Source: Streptomyces sp. MJM8645
Lineage (GTDB): Bacteria; Actinomycetota; Actinomycetes; Streptomycetales; Streptomycetaceae
Reading direction: 5' to 3'
DNA: 64,000 bases
NCBI RefSeq assembly: GCF_001625365.1
Contig: NZ_LJJF01000001.1
Coordinates: 3,607,001-3,671,000 of the forward strand
Shown piece after piece: positions 44,171 through 52,267 of this stretch. A program made the translations under genes and the position numbers. The notes beneath the pieces are model-generated. The model made no database searches, was not told the origin of the DNA, and saw nothing but the letters and a program-made list of their open reading frames with translations. The stretch's first letter is position 1; each line of letters begins with the position of its first letter.

Positions 44171-46195
44171 ATGGAGAAGGCCGCCCACCGCCGCATCGCC
44201 GGACTGCTCGGGACGCTCGGCGCGCTGCTCGCGCTGATGCTCGCCGGCGCCGGACCGGCCGCCGCGCACGCCACCCTGGAGTCCACCGACCCGCACCAGA
44301 ACTCGGTGGTCGCCACCGCCCCGCAGGCGGTCACGCTGACCTTCAGCGAGTCCGTGTCGCTGTCCAGCGACTCGGTGCGGGTGCTCGACCCGGCCGGCAA
44401 GGCGGTGGACACCGGCAACCCGGGGCACGCCGACGGCAAGGCGGACACCGCCCGGGTCGGACTGAACAGCGGGCTCGCCAACGGCACGTACACCGTCGCC
44501 TGGCGGGCCGTCTCGGAGGACTCGCACCCGATCGGCGGCGCGTTCACCTTCTCCATCGGCGCGCCCTCGGACACCTCGGTGTCCGCCACCGCGCTCCAGG
44601 GCGCCAAGGCCGACGGCCTGGTCTCCGCCCTCTACGGCACCGGGCGCACCGTCGCGTACGCGGCGTTCGCGCTGCTCGCCGGCGTCGCCGCGTTCGTGCT
44701 GATCTGCTGGCCGGAGGGCGCCACCCGGCGCCGGATGCAGCGGCTGCTGATGACCGGCTGGGCGGCGCTACTGACCTCCACCGTCGCGGTGCTGATGCTG
44801 CGCGGCCCGTACGAGCGCGGTTCGGGGATCGGCAAGGCCCTCGACCTGTCGCTGGTGCGCGCCACCCTGGACGAGCGGATCGGCACCGCGCTGGCCGCCC
44901 GGCTGCTGCTGCTCGCGGCGAGCGGGGTGTTCCTGTCGCTGCTGGTCGGCCAGTTGGGGCAGCCGGCCCGGCCGGCGGCGCAGCCCGGCGGCGCCGGGAG
45001 CGCGGGAAGCGCCGGAAGTGCCGGAAGCGCGGGCGACGAGGAGGCTGAGGAGGCCGAGCTGCGGGAGCTGGAGCAGCGCGCCGCCGAGCGGCCGCAGCGC
45101 GAGGCCCGGCTGGGCCTCGGCGTCGCCGGGCTGGTGCTCTCGATCGCCCTGGCGGCGACCTGGGTCGGCGCCGACCACGCCTCGGTCGGCATCCAGGTCT
45201 GGCTGTCGCTGCCGCTCGGCATGCTGCACCTGATCGCGATGGCGCTCTGGCTGGGCGGCCTGGCCGCGCTGCTGGTCGCGCTGCGCGAGGGTGTCGGCGC
45301 GCAGGTCGTCGACCGCTTCTCGAAGGTCGCCTTCGGCTCGGTCGCGGTGCTGGCCGCCACCGGCGTCTACCAGTCCTGGCGCGGCCTCGGCAGCTGGGGC
45401 GCGCTGACCGGCACCGAGTACGGGCGGCTGCTGCTGGTGAAGACCGGCTGCGTGACCGTGATGCTCGGCGCCGCCTGGTTCTCCCGCACCTGGCTGGCCC
45501 GGCTGCGCGCGGCCCCGGCCGAGGCGGCGGAGATCGAACGGACCGCGGTGCCGGAGCCGGTCGGCGCAGCCGCCGCGCACTCCGAGGACCCGCTCCGGCA
45601 GGCCCAGCTGGCCCGCCAGCAGGCGGCCCGGGAGAGCGCCGGGCGCGAGCGCGGGCTGACCCCGACCAGGGCCGGGCTGCGCCGCTCGGTGCTGGTCGAG
45701 GCGCTGGTCGCGGTGGCGGTGCTGGTGGTCACCACGATGCTCACCAACTCCCCGCCCGGGCGGGTGGCGAGCGAGGTCAAGGCCGGTGCCGTCGCACCCG
45801 CCGCCGGACCGGCCGCCGGGGGCGCGCCCGCCCCGCAGACCGAGCCGGGCCGCACCGTCGAGCTCAAGCTCCCGTACGACACCAAGGGCCGCACCCCGAA
45901 CGCCAAGGGGACCGCGACCGTCACCCTCAACCCGGCCCGGACCGGCCCGAACGAGGTGCACCTCGCGCTGACCGGCGCGGACGGGCAGCCGGTGGACGTC
46001 CCCGAGGTGCAACTCGCCTTCACCCTGCCGGACCGCGACCTCGGCCCGCTGCCGGTGGCGCTCACCCCGGAGGGCACCGGCCGCTGGAGCGGCACCGCGC
46101 AGCTGCCGCTGGCCGGCACCTGGGTGGTGTCGGTGCAGATCCGCTCCTCCGACATCGACCAGACCACCCCGACCCAGCAGTTCAAGATCGGCTGA
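44171..46195 (+). CDS. CopC-CopD fusion protein with a C-terminal FixH-like domain
   Basis: 674 residues. The signal peptide ends before AHATLESTDP, whose mature N-terminal His begins a CopC domain (to about 135). A CopD region with eight or so membrane helices follows, interrupted by a GSAG repeat linker (about residues 275-290) and an acidic coiled segment. A C-terminal extracellular beta domain (VELKLPYDTKGRTP ... VVSVQIRSSDIDQ) resembles FixH/YtkA. Imports or hands over copper across the membrane. It lies 13 bp after the PCuAC gene. Confidence 0.9.
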   Translation: MEKAAHRRIAGLLGTLGALLALMLAGAGPAAAHATLESTDPHQNSVVATAPQAVTLTFSESVSLSSDSVRVLDPAGKAVDTGNPGHADGKADTARVGLNSGLANGTYTVAWRAVSEDSHPIGGAFTFSIGAPSDTSVSATALQGAKADGLVSALYGTGRTVAYAAFALLAGVAAFVLICWPEGATRRRMQRLLMTGWAALLTSTVAVLMLRGPYERGSGIGKALDLSLVRATLDERIGTALAARLLLLAASGVFLSLLVGQLGQPARPAAQPGGAGSAGSAGSAGSAGDEEAEEAELRELEQRAAERPQREARLGLGVAGLVLSIALAATWVGADHASVGIQVWLSLPLGMLHLIAMALWLGGLAALLVALREGVGAQVVDRFSKVAFGSVAVLAATGVYQSWRGLGSWGALTGTEYGRLLLVKTGCVTVMLGAAWFSRTWLARLRAAPAEAAEIERTAVPEPVGAAAAHSEDPLRQAQLARQQAARESAGRERGLTPTRAGLRRSVLVEALVAVAVLVVTTMLTNSPPGRVASEVKAGAVAPAAGPAAGGAPAPQTEPGRTVELKLPYDTKGRTPNAKGTATVTLNPARTGPNEVHLALTGADGQPVDVPEVQLAFTLPDRDLGPLPVALTPEGTGRWSGTAQLPLAGTWVVSVQIRSSDIDQTTPTQQFKIG

Positions 46196-46200
46196 CCACG

Positions 46201-47538
46201 ATGGAGCACACCTCGACGGACCGCACCACGGCGGACCGGGACACGACGGAGAGGGCGGAGGCGGAGAGGCCTGCAGCACAGGGTGCTCAGGCGCCCGGCC
46301 GCGCCGGCTTCACCCGGCGGGCCCTGCTCGGCACCGCCGGCGCCGGGCTGCTGGCCGGCGCCGGAGCCGGCGTCGCCGGTGCGGTCGCCCTGGACCGCCA
46401 CCCCGGCGCAGCGCCCGCCGCCGGGCCGGGCGGCGCGCTCGGCGCGGCCCGGGTGCCGTTCCACGGCGAGCACCAGGCCGGCATCCTCGAACCCCAGCAG
46501 GCCCGGGTCCAGCTGGCCGCCTTCGACCTGGCCGAGGGCGTCGGCCGGGACGGGCTGCGCACCCTGCTCCAGCGCTGGACGAAGGCCGCCGAGCGGCTGA
46601 CCGCCGGGGAGCCGGCCGAGGACGCCGACAACCAGGTGGCGCTGGACGCCGGCCCCTGCTCGCTCACCCTCACCGTCGGGTTCGGCGCCGCCCTGTTCGA
46701 CAAGGCCGGGCTGGCCGACCGCCGCCCGCAGGCGCTCGAACCGCTGCCGCCCTTCCCCGCCGACGCGCTCGACCCGGCGCGCGGCGACGGCGACCTGTTC
46801 GTCCAGATCGGCGCCGACGACGCCCTGGTGGCCGTGCACGCGCTGCGGGTGCTGCAACGCCAGGCGGCCGGCACGGCGGCACTGCGCTGGCAGTCGGCCG
46901 GCTTCGCCCGTACGCCCGGTGCCACCGCGCGCCCGATGACCGGCCGCAACCTGATGGGCCAGATCGACGGCACCAACAACCCCCGGCCGGGCGAGGACGG
47001 CTTCGCCGCCAAGGTGTTCTGCACCGCCGGGCCGGACCAGCCGGCCTGGCTCGCCGGCGGCTCGTACCTGGTGTTCCGGCGGATCCGGATGCTGCTGGAC
47101 AACTGGGAGGCGCTGCCGACCGACCGGCAGGAGCGGGTGATCGGGCGGCGCAAGTCGGACGGCGCGCCGCTCGGCGCGCCCGCCGGGGCTGGCGAGCGCA
47201 CCCCCGTCGACCTGGCCGCGCAGGGCGCGGACGGCGCGCTGGCGATCCCCGCCGACGCGCACGTCCGGGTGGCCGCCCCGGCCGCCAACGGCGGGGCGGC
47301 GATGCTGCGGCGCGGGTTCTCGTACCACGACGGCCTGCTGCCCGACGGCTCGCCGGACGCCGGGCTGCTCTTCCTCGCCTTCCAGGCCGACCCGCGCAAG
47401 GGCTTCACCCCGGTGCAGCGCAAGCTGGCCCGGGGGGACGGCCTCTCCCGCTTCCTGCGGCACGAGGCCAGCGGCCTGTACGCGGTGCCGCCGGGCGTCC
47501 CGGCCGGCGGCTACCTCGGCCAGCAGCTCTTCGAGTAG
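46201..47538 (+). CDS. Tat-exported dye-decolourising peroxidase (DyP, DtpA-like)
   Basis: 445 residues. Twin-arginine signal (GFTRRALLGTAGAG) after a hydrophilic extension; GxxDG motif in MGQIDGTNNPRPGEDGF; proximal haem His in PADAHVRVAAP; distal Arg in VFRRIRMLLDNWE. A-type DyP as found with EfeUO, but no iron transporter is here. It follows CopCD by 5 bp, matching the Streptomyces copper locus where the DyP supports the copper radical oxidase GlxA. Exported with haem already bound. Confidence 0.93.
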   Translation: MEHTSTDRTTADRDTTERAEAERPAAQGAQAPGRAGFTRRALLGTAGAGLLAGAGAGVAGAVALDRHPGAAPAAGPGGALGAARVPFHGEHQAGILEPQQARVQLAAFDLAEGVGRDGLRTLLQRWTKAAERLTAGEPAEDADNQVALDAGPCSLTLTVGFGAALFDKAGLADRRPQALEPLPPFPADALDPARGDGDLFVQIGADDALVAVHALRVLQRQAAGTAALRWQSAGFARTPGATARPMTGRNLMGQIDGTNNPRPGEDGFAAKVFCTAGPDQPAWLAGGSYLVFRRIRMLLDNWEALPTDRQERVIGRRKSDGAPLGAPAGAGERTPVDLAAQGADGALAIPADAHVRVAAPAANGGAAMLRRGFSYHDGLLPDGSPDAGLLFLAFQADPRKGFTPVQRKLARGDGLSRFLRHEASGLYAVPPGVPAGGYLGQQLFE

Positions 47539-47663
47539 CACGCCCCCGACGGTCTCCGGTCCCGGCCACTGAAACGCTTTCCTGGCCGGCGCGCGGAGTC
47601 GTTATGGTGACTTCTTCGGCAACACCCCTGCCCCGGTTCCACCCTGTTCCCCACGGAGGCGTC

Positions 47664-48599
47664 ATGTCGGCCACCCGCTACACCTACCTCGGCCCGGCCG
47701 GCACCTTCACCGAGGCGGCGCTGCGCACCCTGCCCGAGGCCGCGACCCGGGAGCTGGTGCCGCTGGCCTCGGTGCCGCTGGTGCTGGACGCGGTACGCGG
47801 CGGGGACGCCTCCGGGGCGTTCGTCCCGATCGAGAACTCGGTCGAGGGCGCCGTCACCGCGACCAATGACGAACTCGCCGCCGGCACACCGCTGATGATC
47901 TACCGTGAGGTGCTGCTGCCGATCTCCTTCGCGCTGCTGGTGCGGCCGGGCACCGACCTGGCGGGGGTCAAGACGGTGACCAGCCACCCGGTGGCCCAGG
48001 CGCAGGTGCGCCGCTGGCTGGCGGCCAACCTGCCGGACGCGCAGTGGGAGTCGGCCGCCTCCAACGCGGACGGCGCCCGGCTGGTCGCCGAGGGCCGCTA
48101 CGACGGGGCGTTCGCGGGCGAGTTCGCGGCGCCGATCTACGGGCTGGACCCGCTGGTCAAGGACATCGCGGACGCGCAGACCGCGACCACCCGGTTCGTC
48201 CTGGTCGGCCGCCCGGGCCGGGTCTCCTCGCCGACCGGCGCGGACAAGACCTCGATGGTGGTCTGGCTGCCGGACGACCACCCGGGCGCGCTGCTGGAGC
48301 TGCTCCAGGAGTTCGCGGTGCGCGGGGTCAACCTGATGCGGATCGAGTCGCGGCCGACCGGTGAGGGCATCGGCAACTACTGCTTCCTGATCGACTGCGA
48401 GGGGCACCTGTCCGATCGCCGGGTGGCGGAGGCCGTGATGGGGCTGAAGCGGATCTGCCCGCAGGTGCGGTTCCTCGGCTCCTATCCGCGCGCCGACCGG
48501 CAGGTCTCCACGCACCGGCGGCCGGGGACCTCGGACGACGATTTCACGGCCGCCGCCGACTGGCTCTCCCGGTGCCTCGACGGGCGCGGCGACATCTGA
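47664..48599 (+). CDS. pheA: Prephenate dehydratase
   Basis: 311 residues, a monofunctional PheA. The catalytic domain has YLGPAGTFTEAALRTLP, PIENSVEGAVTATNDEL and the TTRFVLVGR motif (Thr-Arg-Phe). An ACT regulatory domain follows (HPGALLELLQEFAVRGVNLM, RIESRPTGEGIGNYCFLIDC) for feedback by phenylalanine. Makes phenylpyruvate from prephenate. ATG at 47664 has GGAGG at 5 nt. The DnaA-box cluster begins about 120 bp after its stop codon. Confidence 0.95.
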   Translation: MSATRYTYLGPAGTFTEAALRTLPEAATRELVPLASVPLVLDAVRGGDASGAFVPIENSVEGAVTATNDELAAGTPLMIYREVLLPISFALLVRPGTDLAGVKTVTSHPVAQAQVRRWLAANLPDAQWESAASNADGARLVAEGRYDGAFAGEFAAPIYGLDPLVKDIADAQTATTRFVLVGRPGRVSSPTGADKTSMVVWLPDDHPGALLELLQEFAVRGVNLMRIESRPTGEGIGNYCFLIDCEGHLSDRRVAEAVMGLKRICPQVRFLGSYPRADRQVSTHRRPGTSDDDFTAAADWLSRCLDGRGDI

Positions 48600-48717
48600 T
48601 CCACGCGACGGCACCGCGACGGCACCGCGACAACATCCGATCGCCGTCCTTTGTCTTTCCGCCCTTTTCCGATCGTTTTCCCGCGGCCGGACGGAAGGGG
48701 GCGGGTGACCGCACCCG

Positions 48718-49097
48718 TCGTCCACAGGGGCCCGTGGCCCCGGAACCCGCCATCCACAGGGGCGGGGACTATCCACAGCCGAAAGTTATCCACAGGCCTG
48801 GGGATGAGTCGACAAACCGGTATAGCCACTGCGGGTTTCGGTCGGATCATTGGTTAGCGGCGTAGAGATGACTAATCGGACCAGAGTCACCCGTGTGCCA
48901 GCAAATCACCTGTCTGAGTGCTTCAATTCCCTCACCCGAGAAGGTCAAATGAGGTTTGAAACCTCATTTCCCTGGCTTCGGTGATCGGAGGGCCGACCTC
49001 CCCTTCAATCCACAGGCACCGCCCGGATCCTGTGGATAACCCTGGCCCCGCCCGATCCCCACAGAAGTTATCCACAGGATCCGGGCGGTTATCCCCA
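48718..49097. other. DnaA-box cluster
   Basis: Three perfect TTATCCACA boxes: 48786-48794 (+), 49031-49039 (-, TGTGGATAA) and 49068-49076 (+). Near matches are TCGTCCACA 48718, CCATCCACA 48750, CTATCCACA 48769, CAATCCACA 49006 and TTATCCCCA 49089. It is not oriC, because dnaA and dnaN are absent. By position between pheA and serS it may match the high-affinity cluster called D78 in S. coelicolor, which titrates DnaA. Confidence 0.85.
48947..48969. repeat. 23-bp inverted repeat within the DnaA cluster
   Basis: AAATGAGGTTT-G-AAACCTCATTT, 11-bp arms with one base between, AT-rich for this genome. Could be an operator, a terminator or a structural element of the cluster. Confidence 0.85.
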
Positions 49098-49134
49098 GGG
49101 GAAAACCCGTACCGGTGGACGAGCCTGCGCCCGG

Positions 49135-49140
49135 TACGCT
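49135..49140 (+). promoter_or_regulatory. -10 box of serS, leaderless start
   Basis: TACGCT ends 7 bp before the GTG at 49148, placing transcription start at the start codon. No ribosome-binding site precedes the GTG. Confidence 0.5.
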
Positions 49141-49147
49141 TGGGCCT

Positions 49148-50422
49148 GTGATTGACCTTCGCCTGCTTCGTGAGGACCCTGACCGAGTGCGCGCCTCGCA
49201 GCGCGTCCGTGGCGAGGACGTCGACCTGGTCGACGCCCTCCTCTCCGCCGACGAACGGCGCCGGTCCTCGGGCAGTCGCTTCGACGAACTGCGCAGCGAG
49301 CAGCGGACGCTCGGCAAGCAGGTCGCCCAGGCCAAGGGCGAGGAGAAGGCCGCCCTGCTGCAGCGCACCAAGGAGCTGGCCGCCGCGGTCAAGGCCGCGG
49401 ACGCCGAGCAGGGCGTGGCCAAGGAGGAGGCCGAGCGCCTGCTCCGCTCGCTGGCGAACCTCATCGACCCGGCCGCCCCGGTCGGCGGCGAGGAGGACTT
49501 CGTCACCCTGGAGGAGATCGGCACCCCGCGCGACTTCGCCGCCGAGGGCTTCGAGCCGCGCGACCACGTCGAGCTCGGCCAGATCCTGGGCGCGATCGAC
49601 ACCGAGCGCGGCGCCAAGGTCGCCGGCGCCCGCTCGTACTACCTGACCGGTGTCGGCGCGCTGCTGGAGCTCGCCCTGGTCAACATGGCCATCGCCCAGG
49701 CCACCGCGGCCGGCTTCATCCCGATGATCACCCCGACCCTGGTCCGGCCCGCCGCCATGGACGGCACCGGCTTCCTCGGCCAGGCCGCCGAGAACGTGTA
49801 CCACCTCGCCGAGGACGACCGGTACCTGGTCGGCACCAGCGAGGTCCCGCTCGCCGCGTACCACATGGACGAGATCCTCGACGCCGAGAAGCTGCCGCTG
49901 CGCTACGCCGGCTACTCGTCCTGCTTCCGCCGCGAGGCCGGTACCTACGGCAAGGACACCCGCGGCATCATCCGCGTCCACCAGTTCGAGAAGGTGGAGA
50001 TGTTCGTCTACACCACTCCCGAGGACGCCGAGAACGAGCACCGCCGCCTGCTCCAGTGGGAGAAGGACTTCCTCAACGCGCTGGAGCTGCCCTACCGGGT
50101 GATCGACGTCGCCTCCGGCGACCTCGGCGCCTCGGCCGCGCGCAAGTTCGACATCGAGGCCTGGATCCCGACCCAGGGCAAGTACCGCGAGGTCACCTCG
50201 ACCTCCAACACCACCGAGTACCAGGCCCGCCGGCTCTCCATCCGGATGCGCGAGGAGGGCAAGACCCGCCCGCTGGCCACCCTGAACGGCACCCTGGTCG
50301 CCATCCCGCGCACCATCGTGGCGATCCTGGAGAACCACCAGCAGGCCGACGGCTCGGTGGCCGTGCCCGAGGCGCTGCGGCCGTTCCTCGGCGGGCGGAC
50401 CGTCCTCGAACCGGTCAAGTAG
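49148..50422 (+). CDS. serS: Seryl-tRNA synthetase
   Basis: 424 residues, class II. N-terminal coiled-coil arm (about 30-105: [20 protein letters not shown]); catalytic core with motif 2 [17 protein letters not shown] and motif 3 [20 protein letters not shown]. Charges tRNA-Ser and tRNA-Sec. The GTG at 49148 ([17 protein letters not shown]) is the conserved start. Its promoter abuts the DnaA-box cluster, so DnaA binding could influence serS. Confidence 0.96.
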   Translation: MIDLRLLREDPDRVRASQRVRGEDVDLVDALLSADERRRSSGSRFDELRSEQRTLGKQVAQAKGEEKAALLQRTKELAAAVKAADAEQGVAKEEAERLLRSLANLIDPAAPVGGEEDFVTLEEIGTPRDFAAEGFEPRDHVELGQILGAIDTERGAKVAGARSYYLTGVGALLELALVNMAIAQATAAGFIPMITPTLVRPAAMDGTGFLGQAAENVYHLAEDDRYLVGTSEVPLAAYHMDEILDAEKLPLRYAGYSSCFRREAGTYGKDTRGIIRVHQFEKVEMFVYTTPEDAENEHRRLLQWEKDFLNALELPYRVIDVASGDLGASAARKFDIEAWIPTQGKYREVTSTSNTTEYQARRLSIRMREEGKTRPLATLNGTLVAIPRTIVAILENHQQADGSVAVPEALRPFLGGRTVLEPVK

Positions 50423-50469
50423 CACCGCGCCACCCGCACCACCCGCAACTCCCGGGAGACGTACGGCCC

Positions 50470-51330
50470 ATGAGCACCACCAGCCCCAGCCCCGTCTCCC
50501 CCAACGGTGAGCACCCGAGCGGTGGCGACCTGCCCTACCGGCTGGTCGCCACCGACCTCGACGGCACCCTGCTGACCAGCGCGGAAACCGTCTCCGAGCG
50601 CACCCGCGCCGCCCTGGCCACGGCCACCGGCGCGGGCGCGCTGCACATCGTCGTCACCGGCCGCTCCGCAGCCTGGGCCCGCCCGGTCTTCGACGAGATC
50701 GGCTACACCGGGATAGCCGTCTGCGGCCAGGGCGCCCAGGTGTACGACGCCGGCGCGCACCGGCTGCTCACCTCCCTCACCCTGGACCGCCGGCTCGCCG
50801 CGCTCGCCATCGCCAAGATCGAGGCCGAGACCGGCCCGCTGGCCGTCGCCGCCAACCAGGACGGCCTGGACGGCCAGGTGCTGGCCGGCCCCGGCTACGA
50901 GCTGCTGATCGGCTCCGACCTCCCGGTCGTCCGGGTCCACCGCGACCAGCTGCTCGACGCCCCGGTCAGCAAGCTCTACATCCAGCACCCGGGCCTGACC
51001 GACGACGCGCTCGCCGAGGCCGCCCGCCGCGTCGCCGGGGACCTGGTCGGCGTCGTGATGGCCGGCGCCGGAGTGGTCGAACTGCTGCCGCTGGGCCTGT
51101 CCAAGGCCACCGGGCTGGCCGTCGCCGCCCGCCGCCTGGGCGTCCGCGGGGCCGACACCATCGCCTTCGGCGACATGCCCAACGACGTGCCGATGTTCGG
51201 CTGGGCGGCCCGCGGCGTGGCGATGGCCAACGCCCACGAGGAACTGCTCGCCGTCGCCGACGAGGTCACCGCGAGCAACGACGAGGACGGCGTCGCCGTC
51301 GTCCTGGAACAGCTCTACCCGGGCGTCTAG
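50470..51330 (+). CDS. HAD-family (Cof-type) phosphatase
   Basis: 286 residues. HAD motif I VATDLDGTLL with the nucleophilic Asp near residue 29, motif II VVTGRS, motif III Lys in GLSKATGL and motif IV FGDMPNDVPMF. A Cof-type cap domain lies between II and III. Hydrolyses a phosphorylated small molecule such as a sugar phosphate or FMN precursor; the substrate is unknown. It is 47 bp after serS and may be co-transcribed. Confidence 0.92.
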   Translation: MSTTSPSPVSPNGEHPSGGDLPYRLVATDLDGTLLTSAETVSERTRAALATATGAGALHIVVTGRSAAWARPVFDEIGYTGIAVCGQGAQVYDAGAHRLLTSLTLDRRLAALAIAKIEAETGPLAVAANQDGLDGQVLAGPGYELLIGSDLPVVRVHRDQLLDAPVSKLYIQHPGLTDDALAEAARRVAGDLVGVVMAGAGVVELLPLGLSKATGLAVAARRLGVRGADTIAFGDMPNDVPMFGWAARGVAMANAHEELLAVADEVTASNDEDGVAVVLEQLYPGV

Positions 51331-51379
51331 GGGCTCTCTTTCGGATCACGCCGTGGTGTTCGGCGGGGGTTCACCTCCA

Positions 51380-51417
51380 GTTGTAGGATGACCGGGCAAG
51401 CGGTTGTAGGATGACCG
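51380..51417. promoter_or_regulatory. Direct repeat GTTGTAGGATGACCG x2 upstream of the GntR gene
   Basis: Perfect 15-bp copies at 51380-51394 and 51403-51417, a period of 23 bp (about two helical turns). Each contains TAGGAT, a good -10 hexamer. A likely autoregulatory operator for the FCD-GntR protein 50 bp downstream. Confidence 0.75.
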
Positions 51418-51469
51418 ACGACCGGCGTTGACCAGCGACGCGGCGACCAACGACGAAGGGAGCACCGGC

Positions 51470-52201
51470 ATGACCAACGACGGCAACAGCCTCCAGGCGG
51501 CCGGACGGCGCTCCCTGGTGGACACCGCGATCGACCAGCTGCGCGAGCAACTGGCCGGCGGCGTCTGGCCGGTGGGATCGCAGATCCCCACCGAGCACGA
51601 GCTCGCCGAGCGGCTGCAGGTCGGCCGGAACACCGTCCGGGAGGCGATCCGGGTGCTGGTGCACGCCGGCATGCTGGTCTCCCGGCAGGGCGAGGGGACG
51701 TTCGTCCGCTCCACCAGCGACCCGGCCGCCGTCCTGCGCGGCGTCCAGCGCTCAGGCATCCGGGACGTCCTGGAGGTCCGGGCCGCACTGGAGACCGAGG
51801 CCGCCCGGCTGGCCGCGCTGCGGCACACCCGCGAGGACGTCGAGCGGATGCGGGCCGCGCTGGCCCGCGAAGCCGAGGTGATCGCCTCGCACGCCGAGCG
51901 GACCGACCGCGAGGCCACCGTCGAGCACGACCTGGAGTTCCACACCGCCATCGTCGAGGCCGCGCACAACCCGGCGCTCACCGAGGTCTACCGCTACTTC
52001 GGCGCCTCCGTGCGCGAGTCGATGACCTCGGCCTTCGGCGACCACGACATGCCCGAGGTGGCCGTGGCCACCCACGCGGCGCTGGTCGACGCGATCGAGA
52101 GCGGCGACCCCGACCGTGCCGAGGCCGCGTGTCGTGCGCTGCTCGCCGAGCCGACCGCGGCCGTCGAGCAGCTCCTCGCGGCCATCGCGGCCCGGAAGTG
52201 A
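51470..52201 (+). CDS. FCD-domain GntR-family regulator
   Basis: 243 residues. N-terminal winged helix: DTAIDQLREQLAGGVWPVGS, then IPTEHELAERLQVGRNTVRE. The C-terminal FCD domain has the metal-binding pattern: LEVRAALETEAARLAA, EHDLEFHTAIVEAAHNP, ATHAALVDAIESGDPDRAE. FCD regulators sense carboxylic or amino acid metabolites. ATG at 51470 follows AAGGGAG. The MFS gene downstream is the probable target. Confidence 0.92.
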   Translation: MTNDGNSLQAAGRRSLVDTAIDQLREQLAGGVWPVGSQIPTEHELAERLQVGRNTVREAIRVLVHAGMLVSRQGEGTFVRSTSDPAAVLRGVQRSGIRDVLEVRAALETEAARLAALRHTREDVERMRAALAREAEVIASHAERTDREATVEHDLEFHTAIVEAAHNPALTEVYRYFGASVRESMTSAFGDHDMPEVAVATHAALVDAIESGDPDRAEAACRALLAEPTAAVEQLLAAIAARK

Positions 52202-52267
52202 CATAGGCACCCGCCTGCCTTCCGCCCTCCGCGCCCTCGCGCACATTCACGAAAGAACAGCACACCC

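Larger units (their letters stand above)
48600..49147. other. Gene-free pheA-serS spacer holding the DnaA boxes
   Basis: 548 bp with no supported gene. It contains the DnaA-box cluster, a 23-bp AT-rich inverted repeat and the serS promoter. An AT-rich patch (48895-48970) lies between two groups of boxes. Confidence 0.8.

Noticed and set aside
48718..49097. DnaA cluster as oriC
   Set aside because: Streptomyces oriC has many more boxes and lies between dnaA and dnaN, which are absent.
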